Counted from the first letter of the stretch, positions 42,989 through 54,511 are shown. The stretch: 64,000 nucleotides of DNA from Comamonas testosteroni (GCA_008727115.1 CP044131.1:2976001-3040000), one strand, 5' to 3'. Numbers and translations: made by a program. Notes: generated from the letters alone by a model not told the origin.

Positions 42989-44299
42989 ATGCGTGCAGCC
43001 CTGTGGCTCATTGGCTTGTTTGCCGTGGCGGTGGCCACGGCTTTGTTTGCGGGCAACAACCAAAGCACCGTGACCTGGTTCTGGTCCCCCTACCGGGTGG
43101 ACATGTCGCTCAACCTGGCGCTGGTTCTGCTCTTCTTGCTGTTTGCCCTGATTTATTTCGCGCTGCGCGCGCTCAGTGCGCTGCTGCAGATGCCGCACCA
43201 GGCACGCCGCTGGCGCATTCAGCAGCGCGAGCGCGGCATGAACCAGTGCCTGCTCGAAGCGCTCTCCCATCTGCAGGCAGGTCGCTTTCTGCGTGCCCGC
43301 AAGGCTGCGCTCACGGCGCTCTCTTCCGAGCAGGCCCTGCGCGAAGCCAAGGCTGGCCTGCCTTACGGTGAACGTCTGAGCGCCACGGCCCACCTCATTG
43401 CCGCAGATGCCTCTCACGCACTGCAGGACACCGCCCTGCGCGACAAGCATTGGCAAAAGGCACTGGATGCATTGCCTGAGCCAGGCAGCACGCAGGATGC
43501 CGAGATCCGCGAAGGCGCGCAAATGCGTGCCGCCCGCTGGGCACTGGATGACCGTGATGCCGCAGAATCCATTCGCCGCCTGGGCGAGCTGCCTCAGGGC
43601 GCGGCTCGCCGCACCATTGCCTTGCGCATCAAGCTCAAGGCGGCCCGTCTGGCCGGAGAGACGCAGGTTGCACTCGACACCGCGCGGCTACTCGCCAAGC
43701 ACCGTGCGTTTTCTCCAGCGGCCTCGGCGAGCGTGGTGCGCGGCCTGCTGCTGGCCAGCATTCGTGACGCCCGCGACACTTCTTCGCTGCAGCAATTCTG
43801 GCTGTCCCTGGAAGAGGAAGAACGGGCCATGCCCGAAGTCGCCATCCCGGCAACAGAGCGCCTTATCGGGCTGGGCGGCGATGCCGGTCAGGCCCGCGCC
43901 TGGCTGCTGCCGGTCTGGGAGCACTTGCTGACTCAGCCCAGCCCCCGCACCGAAATCCATTTACCCAAGCTGGTGCAGGTGCTCCAGTCCTGCCTGGGCA
44001 AGCTCGATGGTGCCTGGCTGGCCCGCATGGAAGCCGCCGCCAACGCCAACCCACGCGAGCCACGCCTGCAGTACCTGGCTGGCATGGCTTGCGTGCAGCG
44101 TGAGCTGTGGGGCAAGGCACAGCAATTGCTGACCCGCGCTGCCCCCTTGCTGCAAGACCCGCAACTGCGCACCCGTGCCTGGCAACGCCTGGCGCTGATG
44201 GCCGAGCATCGCGGCGACATGGAAGCCTCGGCCATCGCCTGGAAGCTGGCCGCCCAATCCATGGTGGTACTGCAGGACAATCCGGCACGCGAGGAATAG
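42989..44299 (+). CDS. hemY: HemY-like TPR membrane protein (haem operon)
   Basis: 436 residues. Two N-terminal membrane helices (LWLIGLFAVAVATALFAGNN; LNLALVLLFLLFALIYFALR) are followed by the HemY_N domain and TPR-like helical repeats. This is the proteobacterial HemY (not the protoporphyrinogen oxidase), with proposed function in late haem synthesis or envelope protein assembly. It lies 19 bases after hemX and is the end of the operon, with a strong terminator behind. Confidence 0.9.
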   Translation: MRAALWLIGLFAVAVATALFAGNNQSTVTWFWSPYRVDMSLNLALVLLFLLFALIYFALRALSALLQMPHQARRWRIQQRERGMNQCLLEALSHLQAGRFLRARKAALTALSSEQALREAKAGLPYGERLSATAHLIAADASHALQDTALRDKHWQKALDALPEPGSTQDAEIREGAQMRAARWALDDRDAAESIRRLGELPQGAARRTIALRIKLKAARLAGETQVALDTARLLAKHRAFSPAASASVVRGLLLASIRDARDTSSLQQFWLSLEEEERAMPEVAIPATERLIGLGGDAGQARAWLLPVWEHLLTQPSPRTEIHLPKLVQVLQSCLGKLDGAWLARMEAAANANPREPRLQYLAGMACVQRELWGKAQQLLTRAAPLLQDPQLRTRAWQRLALMAEHRGDMEASAIAWKLAAQSMVVLQDNPAREE

Positions 44300-44319
44300 C
44301 AACTCCCCCTCTCGCATAC

Positions 44320-44355
44320 AGCCCCGCCCTTCGCAGAGAGGCCGGGGCTTTTTTT
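44320..44355 (+). terminator. Intrinsic terminator of hemCDXY
   Basis: AGCCCCG (44320-44326) / CGGGGCT (44343-44349) stem followed by seven T. Confidence 0.9.
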
Positions 44356-44495
44356 GCGCCGCCGCCGTTTATCCATTCAGCTTTTTTGAACTGAGACCTC
44401 AATCCCGCTGAACCTTTTTGCATTTGCCGCTTCATACACTGCATGGCAGTTTCAACGAGCCAGGGCTCGTGCCACATTTTCTGATTGCAGTTTCC

Positions 44496-45038
44496 ATGAC
44501 CCCCAGCTCCCGCTACACCGGTACCGCCATCGCCCTGCACTGGGTTCTGGCCGCAGCACTGATCGGCATTTTTGGCTTTGGTCTGTATATGACAGGCCTG
44601 CCCTTTTCACCCGCTCGCCTCAAGTACTTCAACTGGCATAAATGGGCAGGGATGGCGATTTTGCTGCTGTCGGTGCTGCGACTGATCTGGCGCATCACAC
44701 ACCGCCCACCCGCGCTACCCGAGGCCGTTACCCGCACCATGCCCGGCTGGCAGCGCGCCGCCCATCACGGCGTGCACCACCTGATGTATGTGCTGTTCTT
44801 CGCCATTCCGCTCGTGGGCTGGATGTACAGCTCGGCGGCAGGCTTCCCTATCGTTCTGTTTGGTCAGATTCCGCTGCCCGATCTGGTGAGCAAAAGCCCT
44901 GAGCTAGCCGAAACCCTCAAGCCCTGGCATGGCTATCTGGCCTATGCACTGGCCGCACTGGTGATGATGCATGTTGCAGCCGTCATCAAGCACCAGTTCA
45001 TTGACCGCGATGGTTTGTTGAAAAGAATCACCCCCTGA
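44496..45038 (+). CDS. Cytochrome b561-family membrane protein
   Basis: 180 residues from ATG 44496 (MTPSSRYTGTAIALHWVLAA); an upstream ATG at 44418 would give an unlikely N-terminal extension. Four hydrophobic helices with His in IALHW, FNWHKWAG, HHGVHHLMYVLFF and MMHVAAVIKHQF, the b-haem ligand pattern of CybB-type b561. It shuttles electrons from quinol or a similar donor in the inner membrane. The following YceI genes are a regular partner. The last residues, Thr-Pro-stop, lie in a family 1 repeat. Confidence 0.88.
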   Translation: MTPSSRYTGTAIALHWVLAAALIGIFGFGLYMTGLPFSPARLKYFNWHKWAGMAILLLSVLRLIWRITHRPPALPEAVTRTMPGWQRAAHHGVHHLMYVLFFAIPLVGWMYSSAAGFPIVLFGQIPLPDLVSKSPELAETLKPWHGYLAYALAALVMMHVAAVIKHQFIDRDGLLKRITP

Positions 45039-45105
45039 GCGGCTTTGCCGCCTCCCTTTCCTCAGGGAGGGGGACGACAGCTTTGTTGTTGGGCTTGCTA
45101 CCCCT
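45031..45105. repeat. Dispersed GC-rich intergenic repeat, family 1 (copy 3)
   Basis: CCCCCTGAGCGGCTTTGCCG start, CTCAGGGAGGGGGACGACAG core and GGGCTTGCTACCCC end. Its TGA is the stop codon of the cytochrome b561 gene, the second such case in the window. Confidence 0.7.
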
Positions 45106-45160
45106 CGCTTCAGAGTTCGCCAGCTTTTGAATTTTCCCCAATGTTTACAGGATGTTTTGT

Positions 45161-45724
45161 ATGAAAGCCTTTTTCACTACCGCCCTGATTGCCAGCTCCT
45201 TCATCGGCACGGCCGCACAGGCCGCACAGGCTCTGGTGCCTGCACAAAGCGCCGTCAACTTTGAAGCCAAGCAGATGGGTGTGCCGCTCAAGGGCCACTT
45301 CAAGAAGTTTGACGCCAAGATTGCCTTCGACACCGCCAAGCCCGAAGCCAGCAAGATCCACTTCACGGTAGATACCGGCAGCGCCACCATGGGCGCCAAG
45401 GAAACCGATGCCGAGCTGCCCAAGGCAGACTGGTTCAACGTGGCCAAGTTTCCCCAGGCCACGTTTGACTCCAGCGCCGTCAAGGCCCTGGGTGGCGGCA
45501 AGTACCAGGTGGATGGCACGCTGACCATCAAGGGCAATGTCCAGAAAGTCAGTCTGCCCGTGACGCTGACTCAGTCCGGTGCGACCACTACGGCGACCGG
45601 CACCCTTCCCCTCAAGCGCCTGAACTTCAAGATCGGCGACGGCGACTGGAAAGACACCTCCATGGTGGCCGACGAGGTCAATGTGCAGTTCAAGCTGGCT
45701 TTGACCGGCGTGGACAAGATTTAA
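45161..45724 (+). CDS. YceI-family periplasmic lipid-binding protein 1
   Basis: 187 residues from ATG 45161, chosen because AGGA is then nine bases upstream and the signal peptide MKAFFTTALIASSFIGTAAQ starts there. LVPAQSAVNFEAKQMGVPLKG and FDAKIAFDTAKPEASKI are YceI lipocalin-like beta-barrel strands, which bind isoprenoid lipids. It is the middle gene of cytochrome b561-YceI-YceI. No haem motif. Confidence 0.9.
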   Translation: MKAFFTTALIASSFIGTAAQAAQALVPAQSAVNFEAKQMGVPLKGHFKKFDAKIAFDTAKPEASKIHFTVDTGSATMGAKETDAELPKADWFNVAKFPQATFDSSAVKALGGGKYQVDGTLTIKGNVQKVSLPVTLTQSGATTTATGTLPLKRLNFKIGDGDWKDTSMVADEVNVQFKLALTGVDKI

Positions 45725-45740
45725 GTGTTTTCAGCCTCTA

Positions 45741-45767
45741 TTGCTTGATGGATAAGCGCTGATAGCT
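45741..45767. repeat. Family 2 repeat core (partial copy)
   Basis: TTGCTTGATGGATAAGCGCT followed by GATAGCT, lying between the two yceI genes. It is the short core shared with copies at 47,346, 52,417 and in hemD. Confidence 0.5.
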
Positions 45768-45806
45768 CACATTTTGATAGTTTCAATCCCTAAAGGAGTT
45801 TTCACC

Positions 45807-46382
45807 ATGCGTTCCACTCTGTTCGCCCTGGCCGCTGCTTCCCTGCTTGCCACTGCTGCCCAGGCAGCTCCTGCCACTTACGCCATCGACCCCACGCACA
45901 CCTTTGCGACGTTCGAGATCGACCACTTCGGCGCGTCGACCAACCGCGTGCGTTTTGACAAGAAGAGCGGCACCGTCGAGTTCGACAAGGCAGCCAAGAC
46001 TGGCAAGGTGGAAGTGAGCCTGGACATGACTTCGGTGAACTCCGGCACACCGTCCTTCAACAAGCACCTGCAAAGCGCCGACATCTTCAATGTCGAAAAA
46101 TTCCCAGAAGCCAAATTTGTTTCCGACAAGTTTGTGTTTGATGGCGACAAGCTCAAGGAAGTCACCGGCCAGCTGACCATGATGGGCAAGACCGCCCCCA
46201 TGACCATCAAGGCTCACAAGTTCACCTGCTACGAAAGCCCCATGCTGCAAAAGCGTGAAGTCTGCGGCGGCGACTTCGAAGCCACCATCGACCGTACCCA
46301 GTGGGGCGTGAACTACGGCATTCCCTACGGCTTCCCCAAGGAAGTGCGCCTGGTGATGTCGATCGAAGCTGTGAAGCAGTAA
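45807..46382 (+). CDS. YceI-family periplasmic lipid-binding protein 2
   Basis: 191 residues from ATG 45807, with AAGGAG at 45793-45797. Signal peptide MRSTLFALAAASLLATAAQA, then YAIDPTHTFATFEIDHFGAS, the typical YceI opening (His conserved), and HLQSADIFNVEKFPEAKF. The C-terminal part has two Cys (FTCYESP, REVCGGDF) that may form a disulphide. It diverges clearly from the preceding paralogue. Confidence 0.93.
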   Translation: MRSTLFALAAASLLATAAQAAPATYAIDPTHTFATFEIDHFGASTNRVRFDKKSGTVEFDKAAKTGKVEVSLDMTSVNSGTPSFNKHLQSADIFNVEKFPEAKFVSDKFVFDGDKLKEVTGQLTMMGKTAPMTIKAHKFTCYESPMLQKREVCGGDFEATIDRTQWGVNYGIPYGFPKEVRLVMSIEAVKQ

Positions 46383-46432
46383 TCTAGGTCGGCAACAACT
46401 CTCGAGCGGAACCCTTGCGGGCTCTCTCTTTG

Positions 46433-46464
46433 GCCCAGTTCGCGCAAGCGGCCTGGGCTTTTTT
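46433..46464 (+). terminator. Intrinsic terminator after yceI
   Basis: GCCCAG (46433-46438) pairs with CTGGGC (46453-46458), followed by six T (46459-46464). The AT-rich stretch 46,500-46,550 behind it probably holds the promoter of the VOC gene. Confidence 0.8.
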
Positions 46465-46572
46465 GCGGGCCGTCGCTTTTGAGGCACAAACCCCTCTACG
46501 CAAAATTTCTTATAGGTTAATAAATTACGAATAGTAGAATCACAACACTGAACCCATTACAGGAGACATCAC

Positions 46573-47223
46573 ATGAGCCAAGCCGCCCCCACTCCGGTCT
46601 ACTCCCAGCCTCAGCGCGTTGACATGAGCGGCCTGCCCCAGCCCGCTGCCGTGCAGCAGCTGCATCACTACGCCTACAAGGCCAAGGATGCGGAGGAGAC
46701 GCGCCACTTCTACGAAGACATCCTGGGCCTGCCGCTCTACCACATCATCCAGAGCGACTACGTGCCCTCCACGGGCGAGTACTGCCCCTACACCCACTTC
46801 TTCTTTCGCCTGAAGGATGGCTCGTTCATCGCTTTCTTCGACATTGGCGACGACGAGGCGGCTCTGCCATCGCCCAACACGCCGATCTGGATCAACCACA
46901 TCTCGTTTCGCGTCGATACCGTCGAAGAGCTGGAAAACACCAAAGCCCGCCTGCAGGCCTGCGGTGTGGAAGTGCTGGGCGTGACCGATCACCACATCTT
47001 CAAGAGCATCTACTTCTTCGACCCCAACGGCATCCGTCTGGAGCTGACGGCCCAGCTGGCCGATGCGGTTCAGATGCAAAAGGAAAGCACCACGGCTCAT
47101 GCACGCCTGCAGGAATGGACGGCGCGCAAGGAGCAATGGCTCAAGGAGCGCGCCGAGGGCAAGACCGACGCCAACCTCAAGCCCCAGTCCAATGACCGGC
47201 CGGAATTTGTGCCTAGCAAATAA
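46573..47223 (+). CDS. VOC-family (glyoxalase/dioxygenase-fold) protein
   Basis: 216 residues with two beta-alpha-beta-beta-beta modules. LHHYAYKAKDAEETRHFYED (about 33-52), INHISFRVDTVEELENTKAR (about 115-134) and the closing YFFDPNGIRLELTAQL (about 155-170) give the metal-site His and Glu of the vicinal-oxygen-chelate fold. C-terminal charged helix to residue 216. Could be a ring-cleaving dioxygenase, lyase or resistance protein; context does not decide. AGGAGA precedes the ATG. Confidence 0.85.
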   Translation: MSQAAPTPVYSQPQRVDMSGLPQPAAVQQLHHYAYKAKDAEETRHFYEDILGLPLYHIIQSDYVPSTGEYCPYTHFFFRLKDGSFIAFFDIGDDEAALPSPNTPIWINHISFRVDTVEELENTKARLQACGVEVLGVTDHHIFKSIYFFDPNGIRLELTAQLADAVQMQKESTTAHARLQEWTARKEQWLKERAEGKTDANLKPQSNDRPEFVPSK

Positions 47224-47225
47224 CA

Positions 47226-47292
47226 CCCCCTGAGCGGCTACGCCGCTTCCCCCTCTCTGCTTCGCTGCGGGGCGGCCCTTGCTCGCTGTCCC
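47226..47292. repeat. Dispersed GC-rich intergenic repeat, family 1 (copy 4)
   Basis: CCCCCTGAGCGGCTACGCCG start, shortened centre, GGGGCGGCCCTTGCTCGCTG end. It begins three bases after the VOC stop. Confidence 0.75.
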
Positions 47293-47345
47293 TTTGCTGG
47301 GACATGCTTATTCAAAGTACCGTTAGCTCAATCAGTATCTGTTTT

Positions 47346-47385
47346 ATAGCTACTTTCGCTTGATAGATAAGCGCCAGAAGGCTAA
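47346..47385. repeat. Family 2 repeat (partial copy)
   Basis: ATAGCTACTTTCGCTTGATA then GATAAGCGCCAGAAGGCTA, in the valS upstream region. Confidence 0.5.
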
Positions 47386-47457
47386 ATAAGGCCTACCGCG
47401 CTCATCAGCGCACCGGATCGCTAAAATCATTGGCAATCCGTCCTAATTTCTATGCAG

Positions 47458-47492
47458 ACGGCATCCCTTCTTCTGGATGCCGTTTTCATTTT
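47458..47492 (+). promoter_or_regulatory. Terminator-like hairpin in the valS leader (possible attenuator)
   Basis: ACGGCATCC (47458-47466) and GGATGCCGT (47475-47483) form a perfect 9-bp stem with a CTTCTTCT loop, followed by TTTCATTTT. It lies 32 bases before the valS ATG. Since no other gene ends here on the plus strand, it may regulate valS by early termination. It could also be the end of a small upstream transcript. Confidence 0.45.
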
Positions 47493-47514
47493 CAGAATTC
47501 CTAGCCACGCAGCC

Positions 47515-50418
<2,904 letters not shown>

Positions 50419-50440
50419 TCACCGGTAAACTTCGACGAAT

Positions 50441-50466
50441 AAAAGGCGCAGGCAACTGCGCCTTTT
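50441..50466. terminator. Intrinsic terminator between valS and galU
   Basis: AAAAGGCGCAG (50441-50451) / CTGCGCCTTTT (50456-50466), loop GCAA: 11-bp perfect stem with A/T flanks. Confidence 0.9.
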
Positions 50467-50498
50467 CTCCATCCAGAAACGATAAGCACGATCAACAC

Positions 50499-51386
50499 AT
50501 GAGCAATCAAACCCGCGTCCGCAAGGCAGTGTTCCCTGTGGCAGGTCTGGGCACCCGCTTTCTGCCAGCCACCAAAGCCTCTCCCAAGGAAATGCTGCCC
50601 GTGGTGGATAAGCCACTGATCCAGTACGCCGTAGAAGAGGCCTACGAGGCAGGCATCCGTGACATGGTGTTTGTGACCGGCCGCAGCAAGCGTGCCATCG
50701 AAGACCATTTCGACACATCCTACGAACTGGAAAACGAACTGGAAAACGCCGGCAAGCACGCCATGCTGGATCTGGTACGCAGCGTCAGCCCTGCAGATAT
50801 GAACTGCCTGTTCGTGCGCCAGCCCCGCTCCCTGGGTCTGGGCCATGCTGTGCTGTGCGCCGAGCCTCTAGTTGGCAATGAACCATTTGCCGTGATCTTG
50901 GCCGACGACTTGATGACGGGTGAAGATGGCGGCCCCGGCGTGATGGCGCAGATGACTGCCGCCTTCCAAAAGCAAGGCCGCTCTCTGCTGGCCGTGCAGG
51001 AAGTGCCACTGGAGCACACCAAGCGCTACGGCATCGTCAAGGGCGAAGCCGCAGGTGGCCCTCTGATGCGCATTGACGAGATCGTCGAAAAGCCCGCACC
51101 CGAAGTCGCACCTTCGCGCATGGGCGTGGCCGGCCGCTATGTGCTGACACCCGCCATCTTTGACGAAATTCGCAACCAGCCCAAGGGCGTGGGCGGAGAG
51201 ATACAGCTGACCGATGCCATCGAGCGCCTGATGGCCCATGAAGCCGTTTATGCCTTCCAGTACGCAGGCAAACGCTATGACTGCGGCAGCAAGGAAGGCT
51301 TTTTGCAAGCGACCGTGGAGCTGGCACTGCAGCACCCCGATGTGGGCAGCAGCTTCCGCGAATACCTCAAAACTCTGAGCATCTGA
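50499..51386 (+). CDS. galU: UTP-glucose-1-phosphate uridylyltransferase
   Basis: 295 residues. Makes UDP-glucose for LPS, capsule and trehalose. [20 protein letters not shown] (nucleotide-binding, residues 11-30), [26 protein letters not shown] and [11 protein letters not shown] are GalU signatures. Cytoplasmic. A separate unit between two strong terminators; the promoter must lie in the 32 bases after the valS terminator or further upstream. Confidence 0.97.
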   Translation: MSNQTRVRKAVFPVAGLGTRFLPATKASPKEMLPVVDKPLIQYAVEEAYEAGIRDMVFVTGRSKRAIEDHFDTSYELENELENAGKHAMLDLVRSVSPADMNCLFVRQPRSLGLGHAVLCAEPLVGNEPFAVILADDLMTGEDGGPGVMAQMTAAFQKQGRSLLAVQEVPLEHTKRYGIVKGEAAGGPLMRIDEIVEKPAPEVAPSRMGVAGRYVLTPAIFDEIRNQPKGVGGEIQLTDAIERLMAHEAVYAFQYAGKRYDCGSKEGFLQATVELALQHPDVGSSFREYLKTLSI

Positions 51387-51411
51387 CGCAAGTCACTGCT
51401 TGATTTCAACG

Positions 51412-51441
51412 ATAAAAGGCCTGCAATTGCAGGCCTTTTAT
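51412..51441. terminator. Bidirectional terminator, 30-bp perfect palindrome
   Basis: The 30 bases read identically on both strands (arms ATAAAAGGCCTGC and GCAGGCCTTTTAT, centre AATT). It ends galU (plus) and the convergent TusA-like gene (minus). Confidence 0.9.
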
Positions 51442-51476
51442 GCGCTATCAGCTCTCAATTCAAGAGCATTTCAGTA

Positions 51477-51704
51477 TCAGCGACGTTTGAGAATGTGTAT
51501 GAACTCCTCACCCACCGTTTGCTGCTCGACCAGCTCATTACCCGTCTGCTTGGCAAAGGCCTGAAAGTCACGAATGGAGCCGGTATCGGTGGCCACCACC
51601 TTGAGCAGCTGACCGCTTTGCATGGCAGCCAGGGCCTTCTTGGCCTTGAGAATAGGCAGCGGACAGTTCAGGCCGCGGGTATCGACTTCTTGATCTACTT
51701 GCAT
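51477..51704 (-). CDS. TusA/SirA-family sulfur carrier protein
   Basis: 75 residues. DTRGLNCPLPILKAKKALAA (about 8-27) carries the sulfur-accepting Cys-Pro of TusA-like proteins. The C-terminal region FAKQTGNELVEQQTVGEEF fits too. Relays sulfur for tRNA thiolation or sulfur oxidation/cofactor synthesis. Which of these applies is not clear from context; a sulfurtransferase and cysM are elsewhere in the window. Confidence 0.9.
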   Translation of the reverse strand: MQVDQEVDTRGLNCPLPILKAKKALAAMQSGQLLKVVATDTGSIRDFQAFAKQTGNELVEQQTVGEEFIHILKRR

Positions 51705-51768
51705 GGGAATCCTCTTTTGCAGGGATTGTAGGAAAGCCCGGCTTTGTCAGTGGCAGCGCGGTCTTTGC

Positions 51769-52392
51769 TCAATCGAGCTTGGGCGCCACGGTGAAGCGCG
51801 GATCTTCACTCCAATAACGCACAGGCCATTTGGCGGGGTCCGGCTCCGGATTCTGTCCGGGACGAAAAGCACCAAAACGCGGCTCAAAGCCCTTTTGTCT
51901 GACCCACTCGGCCAAGGCATAGCCCGTGCCAGAAGGCCAGCACAGCGACTCTTCTACCGTCTGCCAACGGTATTCCAGCAGCTCGGGGGACAGCCAAACA
52001 TCCTCTGACTTGCCTTCCACTCGTACGTGATAGGCAATCAAGACCTGATTCATGCGCAGAAACTCCGAGCAGCACAACAGCCGCAAGGCTTTTACCCTCA
52101 GCCCGGTTTCTTCCATCACCTCGCGGCAAATACCGGCCTCGGGCGACTCACCCGCCTCCATAAAGCCGGTAATCAGGCCAAACACACCTTCTTGCCACAG
52201 CGCATTGCGTGCCAGCAGCACCCTGCCGTCATCGCCCTCAACTACTGCGGCCAGCACCGGCGTCGGATTTCCCCAATGCGTAAAGCCGCAGCTCGGGCAA
52301 CGCAGACGCTGCACCTCCCCACTGTCCTCCTGAGCGGCAATCCACTGCAACTCGGTTGCGCAATGGGAACAAAAGCGCACCTCATAAGCCAT
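51769..52392 (-). CDS. Nudix hydrolase with N-terminal zinc ribbon (NADH pyrophosphatase-like)
   Basis: 207 residues. N-terminal CSHCATEL and LRCPSCGFTHW form a four-Cys zinc ribbon. The Nudix box lies at about 75-97: GFMEAGESPEAG then REVMEETGL, with all Glu ligands. It hydrolyses a nucleoside diphosphate linked to X, perhaps NADH or a related dinucleotide, though it is shorter than NudC. It ends 64 bases before the TusA-like start. Confidence 0.9.
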   Translation of the reverse strand: MAYEVRFCSHCATELQWIAAQEDSGEVQRLRCPSCGFTHWGNPTPVLAAVVEGDDGRVLLARNALWQEGVFGLITGFMEAGESPEAGICREVMEETGLRVKALRLLCCSEFLRMNQVLIAYHVRVEGKSEDVWLSPELLEYRWQTVEESLCWPSGTGYALAEWVRQKGFEPRFGAFRPGQNPEPDPAKWPVRYWSEDPRFTVAPKLD

Positions 52393-52416
52393 GAGATTCT
52401 CCGTATTCTTGATATT

Positions 52417-52455
52417 GATAGCAGGCAGTGCTTGATAGATAAGCCCTGCCTGTCA
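52417..52455. repeat. Family 2 repeat (partial copy)
   Basis: GATAGCAGGCAGTGCTTGAT, then AGATAAGCCCTGCCTGTCA. CAGGCAG and CTGCCTG arms form a hairpin around the TTGATAGATAAGC core, between cysM and the Nudix gene. Confidence 0.5.
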
Positions 52456-52483
52456 TTTGGAGCATTGTCTCTCTGAGACGTGC

Positions 52484-53389
52484 TTATGCGGGGAACACGC
52501 CCGTGGAAAGATAGCGATCGCCACGATCGCACACCACAAACACAATGGTCGCATTCTGCTCACGCTTGGCAATTTCCTGGGCCACCCACAGCGCTCCGGC
52601 AGCAGAAATACCCGCGAAGATGCCTTCTTCACGCGCCATGCGGCGGGCCATGTCTTCTGCATCATCCTGCGTCACATAGACCAGCTCATCGACCAAAGAC
52701 GCGTCATAGATCTTGGGCAGGTATTCCTCGGGCCACTTGCGAATGCCGGGAATGCGCGAGCCTTCGGATGGCTGGGCACCGATGATCTTGATATTGGGGT
52801 TCTTTTCCTTGAGGAACTTGGCAACACCGGTGATCGTGCCTGTCGTTCCCATGGCGCTCACAAAGTGCGTGATCTCACCGCCGGTCTGCTCCCACAGCTC
52901 GGGGCCTGTAGTCTCGTAGTGAGCACGTGGATTGTCGGCATTGGCAAACTGGTCCAGCAGCACCCCCTTGCCCTGTGACACCATCTGATCAGCCAGATCG
53001 CGCGCATATTCCATGCCACCACTCTTGGGCGTCAGGATCAGCTCGGCACCATAGGCTTTCATGGTCTGAGCGCGTTCAATGGACAAGTCCTCGGGCATGA
53101 TCAAAATCATGCGGTAGCCCTTGATGGCAGCAGCCATGGCCAAGGCAATGCCGGTATTGCCCGACGTAGCCTCAATCAGTGCATCGCCCGGCTTGATCTC
53201 TCCTCGCTCTTCAGCACGCTGGATCATGGACAGTGCAGGCCGATCCTTGACGGAGCCGGCCGGGTTGTTGCCTTCGAGCTTGCCCAGCACCACATTTCCG
53301 CGCTCACGATTCGCATCCGCGCCAATGCGTTGCAATGCCACCAGCGGCGTGTGACCGATAGCATGTTCGATGGTCAAATAATTTTTCAT
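52484..53389 (-). CDS. cysM: O-acetylserine (or S-sulfo) cysteine synthase B
   Basis: 301 residues from ATG 53389 (MKNYLTIEHAIGHTPLVAL). The open frame continues through the tRNA gene upstream, which cannot be coding. PLP Lys in NNPAGSVKDRPAL, the phosphate/substrate loop EATSGNTGIALA, and SAMGTTGTITGV (Gly-rich cofactor loop) are present. GTTGTI rather than GTGGT fits the CysM subclass. Makes cysteine from O-acetylserine with sulfide or thiosulfate. Divergent from tRNA-Leu with only 40 bases between. Confidence 0.95.
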   Translation of the reverse strand: MKNYLTIEHAIGHTPLVALQRIGADANRERGNVVLGKLEGNNPAGSVKDRPALSMIQRAEERGEIKPGDALIEATSGNTGIALAMAAAIKGYRMILIMPEDLSIERAQTMKAYGAELILTPKSGGMEYARDLADQMVSQGKGVLLDQFANADNPRAHYETTGPELWEQTGGEITHFVSAMGTTGTITGVAKFLKEKNPNIKIIGAQPSEGSRIPGIRKWPEEYLPKIYDASLVDELVYVTQDDAEDMARRMAREEGIFAGISAAGALWVAQEIAKREQNATIVFVVCDRGDRYLSTGVFPA

Positions 53390-53429
53390 GTCCAATACTG
53401 TGCCATAATTCACGTCTGCGCTAAGCGAA

Positions 53430-53514
53430 GCCCGGGTGGTGAAATTGGTAGACGCAGGGGACTCAAAATCCCCCGCCGCAAGGCGTGCCGGTTCGATTCC
53501 GGCCCCGGGCACCA
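53430..53514 (+). tRNA. tRNA-Leu(CAA)
   Basis: 85 bases including an encoded CCA. Acceptor arms GCCCGGG (53430-53436) and CCCGGGC (53504-53510), then ACCA. D-arm TGGTGAAATTGGTAGACGCA, anticodon stem GGGGA/TCCCC with loop CTCAAAA (anticodon CAA, reads UUG), long variable arm, and T-loop GGTTCGATTCC. A CATAAT -10-like box at 53404-53409 may be its promoter; the corresponding -35 would overlap the cysM start. Confidence 0.97.
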
Positions 53515-53523
53515 CATATCCAA

Positions 53524-53555
53524 GCCGAGAAAGTATTCTCACTTTCTCGGCTTTT
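53524..53555 (+). terminator. Intrinsic terminator of tRNA-Leu
   Basis: GCCGAGAAAGT (53524-53534) / ACTTTCTCGGC (53541-53551), loop ATTCTC, followed by TTTTC. It starts 10 bases after the tRNA. Confidence 0.9.
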
Positions 53556-54095
53556 CTATTCTCTGCGCTCATTGCTTGAGCAACTGGCAAACTGCGTACG
53601 TCATGCCAGCTTTCAGAGTCTTCCCTTGCCCGGGCAAGGAAAGTCAGCTCTTAGCCACCCATTTCTCCGGGATTGCACAGAATCTGTGCATAACTTTCCC
53701 TCAACCACCTTCATGCTTCAGACACTGAAGGCTGCGTTTCTCAAGTCAAATTACATATCACTGAGCATTTGCAGACAGTGCTCTCACGCGCTCACCCTCG
53801 TTTAGTTGGGCAAGCATCGAGGCATTCCCCTCTGGAAAATAGCTTTTCAGCGTCAGCGCATGTCTACTGCAAACTAGGCACTTGCATTGTCAATGCAGAG
53901 CACCCCTCTTCCCTCAATACACAAAAAAGCGCTGACCGATGCAGCGCCTTTTCTCCACAGTTCATGTGGATAAGATTGTTATCATCCTGTGAATTCAAAG
54001 TGACAAAACTTCGTTCCTCCTTGTAATCAAGATGGGTAAAGGTTGATTGCCTTCAAATCAGGCAACTGCATACCAAGGGAAAACCCTTGGTCGCC
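53556..54095. other. Non-coding, AT-richer region downstream of tRNA-Leu
   Basis: No frame here has a start with a ribosome-binding site or protein-like composition. It contains a hairpin (GCGCTG 53929-53934 / CAGCGC 53942-53947, A-run before, TTTT after) and one TGTGGATAA (53965-53973), a DnaA-box match on the minus strand. Base composition differs from the flanks. It could be a relic of an element once inserted at the tRNA, but no integrase or att repeat is visible. Confidence 0.4.
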
Positions 54096-54314
54096 TCAGA
54101 ACTGACGCCGGATCAGCATCCGCCCCGACTCAGTAATATGCCAATGCTTTTGTACATCCTGCTCCACTAGGCCTCGCTCAAGCAAACGACGAGACAGGTA
54201 TTCCCTGGCAGCAGACCAAAGCGATACATCCTCACCCAGCTCCAGCTTCTTGAGCGTCTCCAATTCATCGACCGTAGGTTCATACACAGGTGCGCGGTAG
54301 AGTGCGGTTAGCAT
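54096..54314 (-). CDS. Small winged-helix-like protein of unknown function
   Basis: 72 residues. TAGGAG precedes the ATG (complement of 54312-54314), supporting a real gene. AAREYLSRRLLERGLVEQDV followed by WHITESGRMLIRRQF has the look of a winged-helix wing (a C-terminal 'ITESGR' turn as in MarR/ArsR-type small regulators), but the recognition helix is not clear. No partner is nearby. It is isolated in a poorly coding region after tRNA-Leu. Confidence 0.6.
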   Translation of the reverse strand: MLTALYRAPVYEPTVDELETLKKLELGEDVSLWSAAREYLSRRLLERGLVEQDVQKHWHITESGRMLIRRQF

Positions 54315-54511
54315 GATGATTTCTCCTAAGCTCGTTCAGTGACACTAGGACTCCGAATTCGGAGCACCTGACAAGCAAGATATGCCTGTCATTCGCATCA
54401 AGCAATAGTCGGCGGCCTGCTTTACCTTAATTCACGCGACGCTCTTTCATCCCACTTCACTGGCTGCATGAGATTTGGCAGCCACTCTTTTTTCAGGAGC
54501 TTGCTGCCCTT

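Noticed and set aside
53430-53590. Extension of cysM upstream of 53389
   Set aside because: It would read through the tRNA-Leu gene; the normal CysM N-terminus begins at 53389.
53769-54026. 85-codon plus-strand frame after tRNA-Leu
   Set aside because: No ribosome-binding site, Ser/Cys-rich random composition, crosses a terminator-like hairpin.
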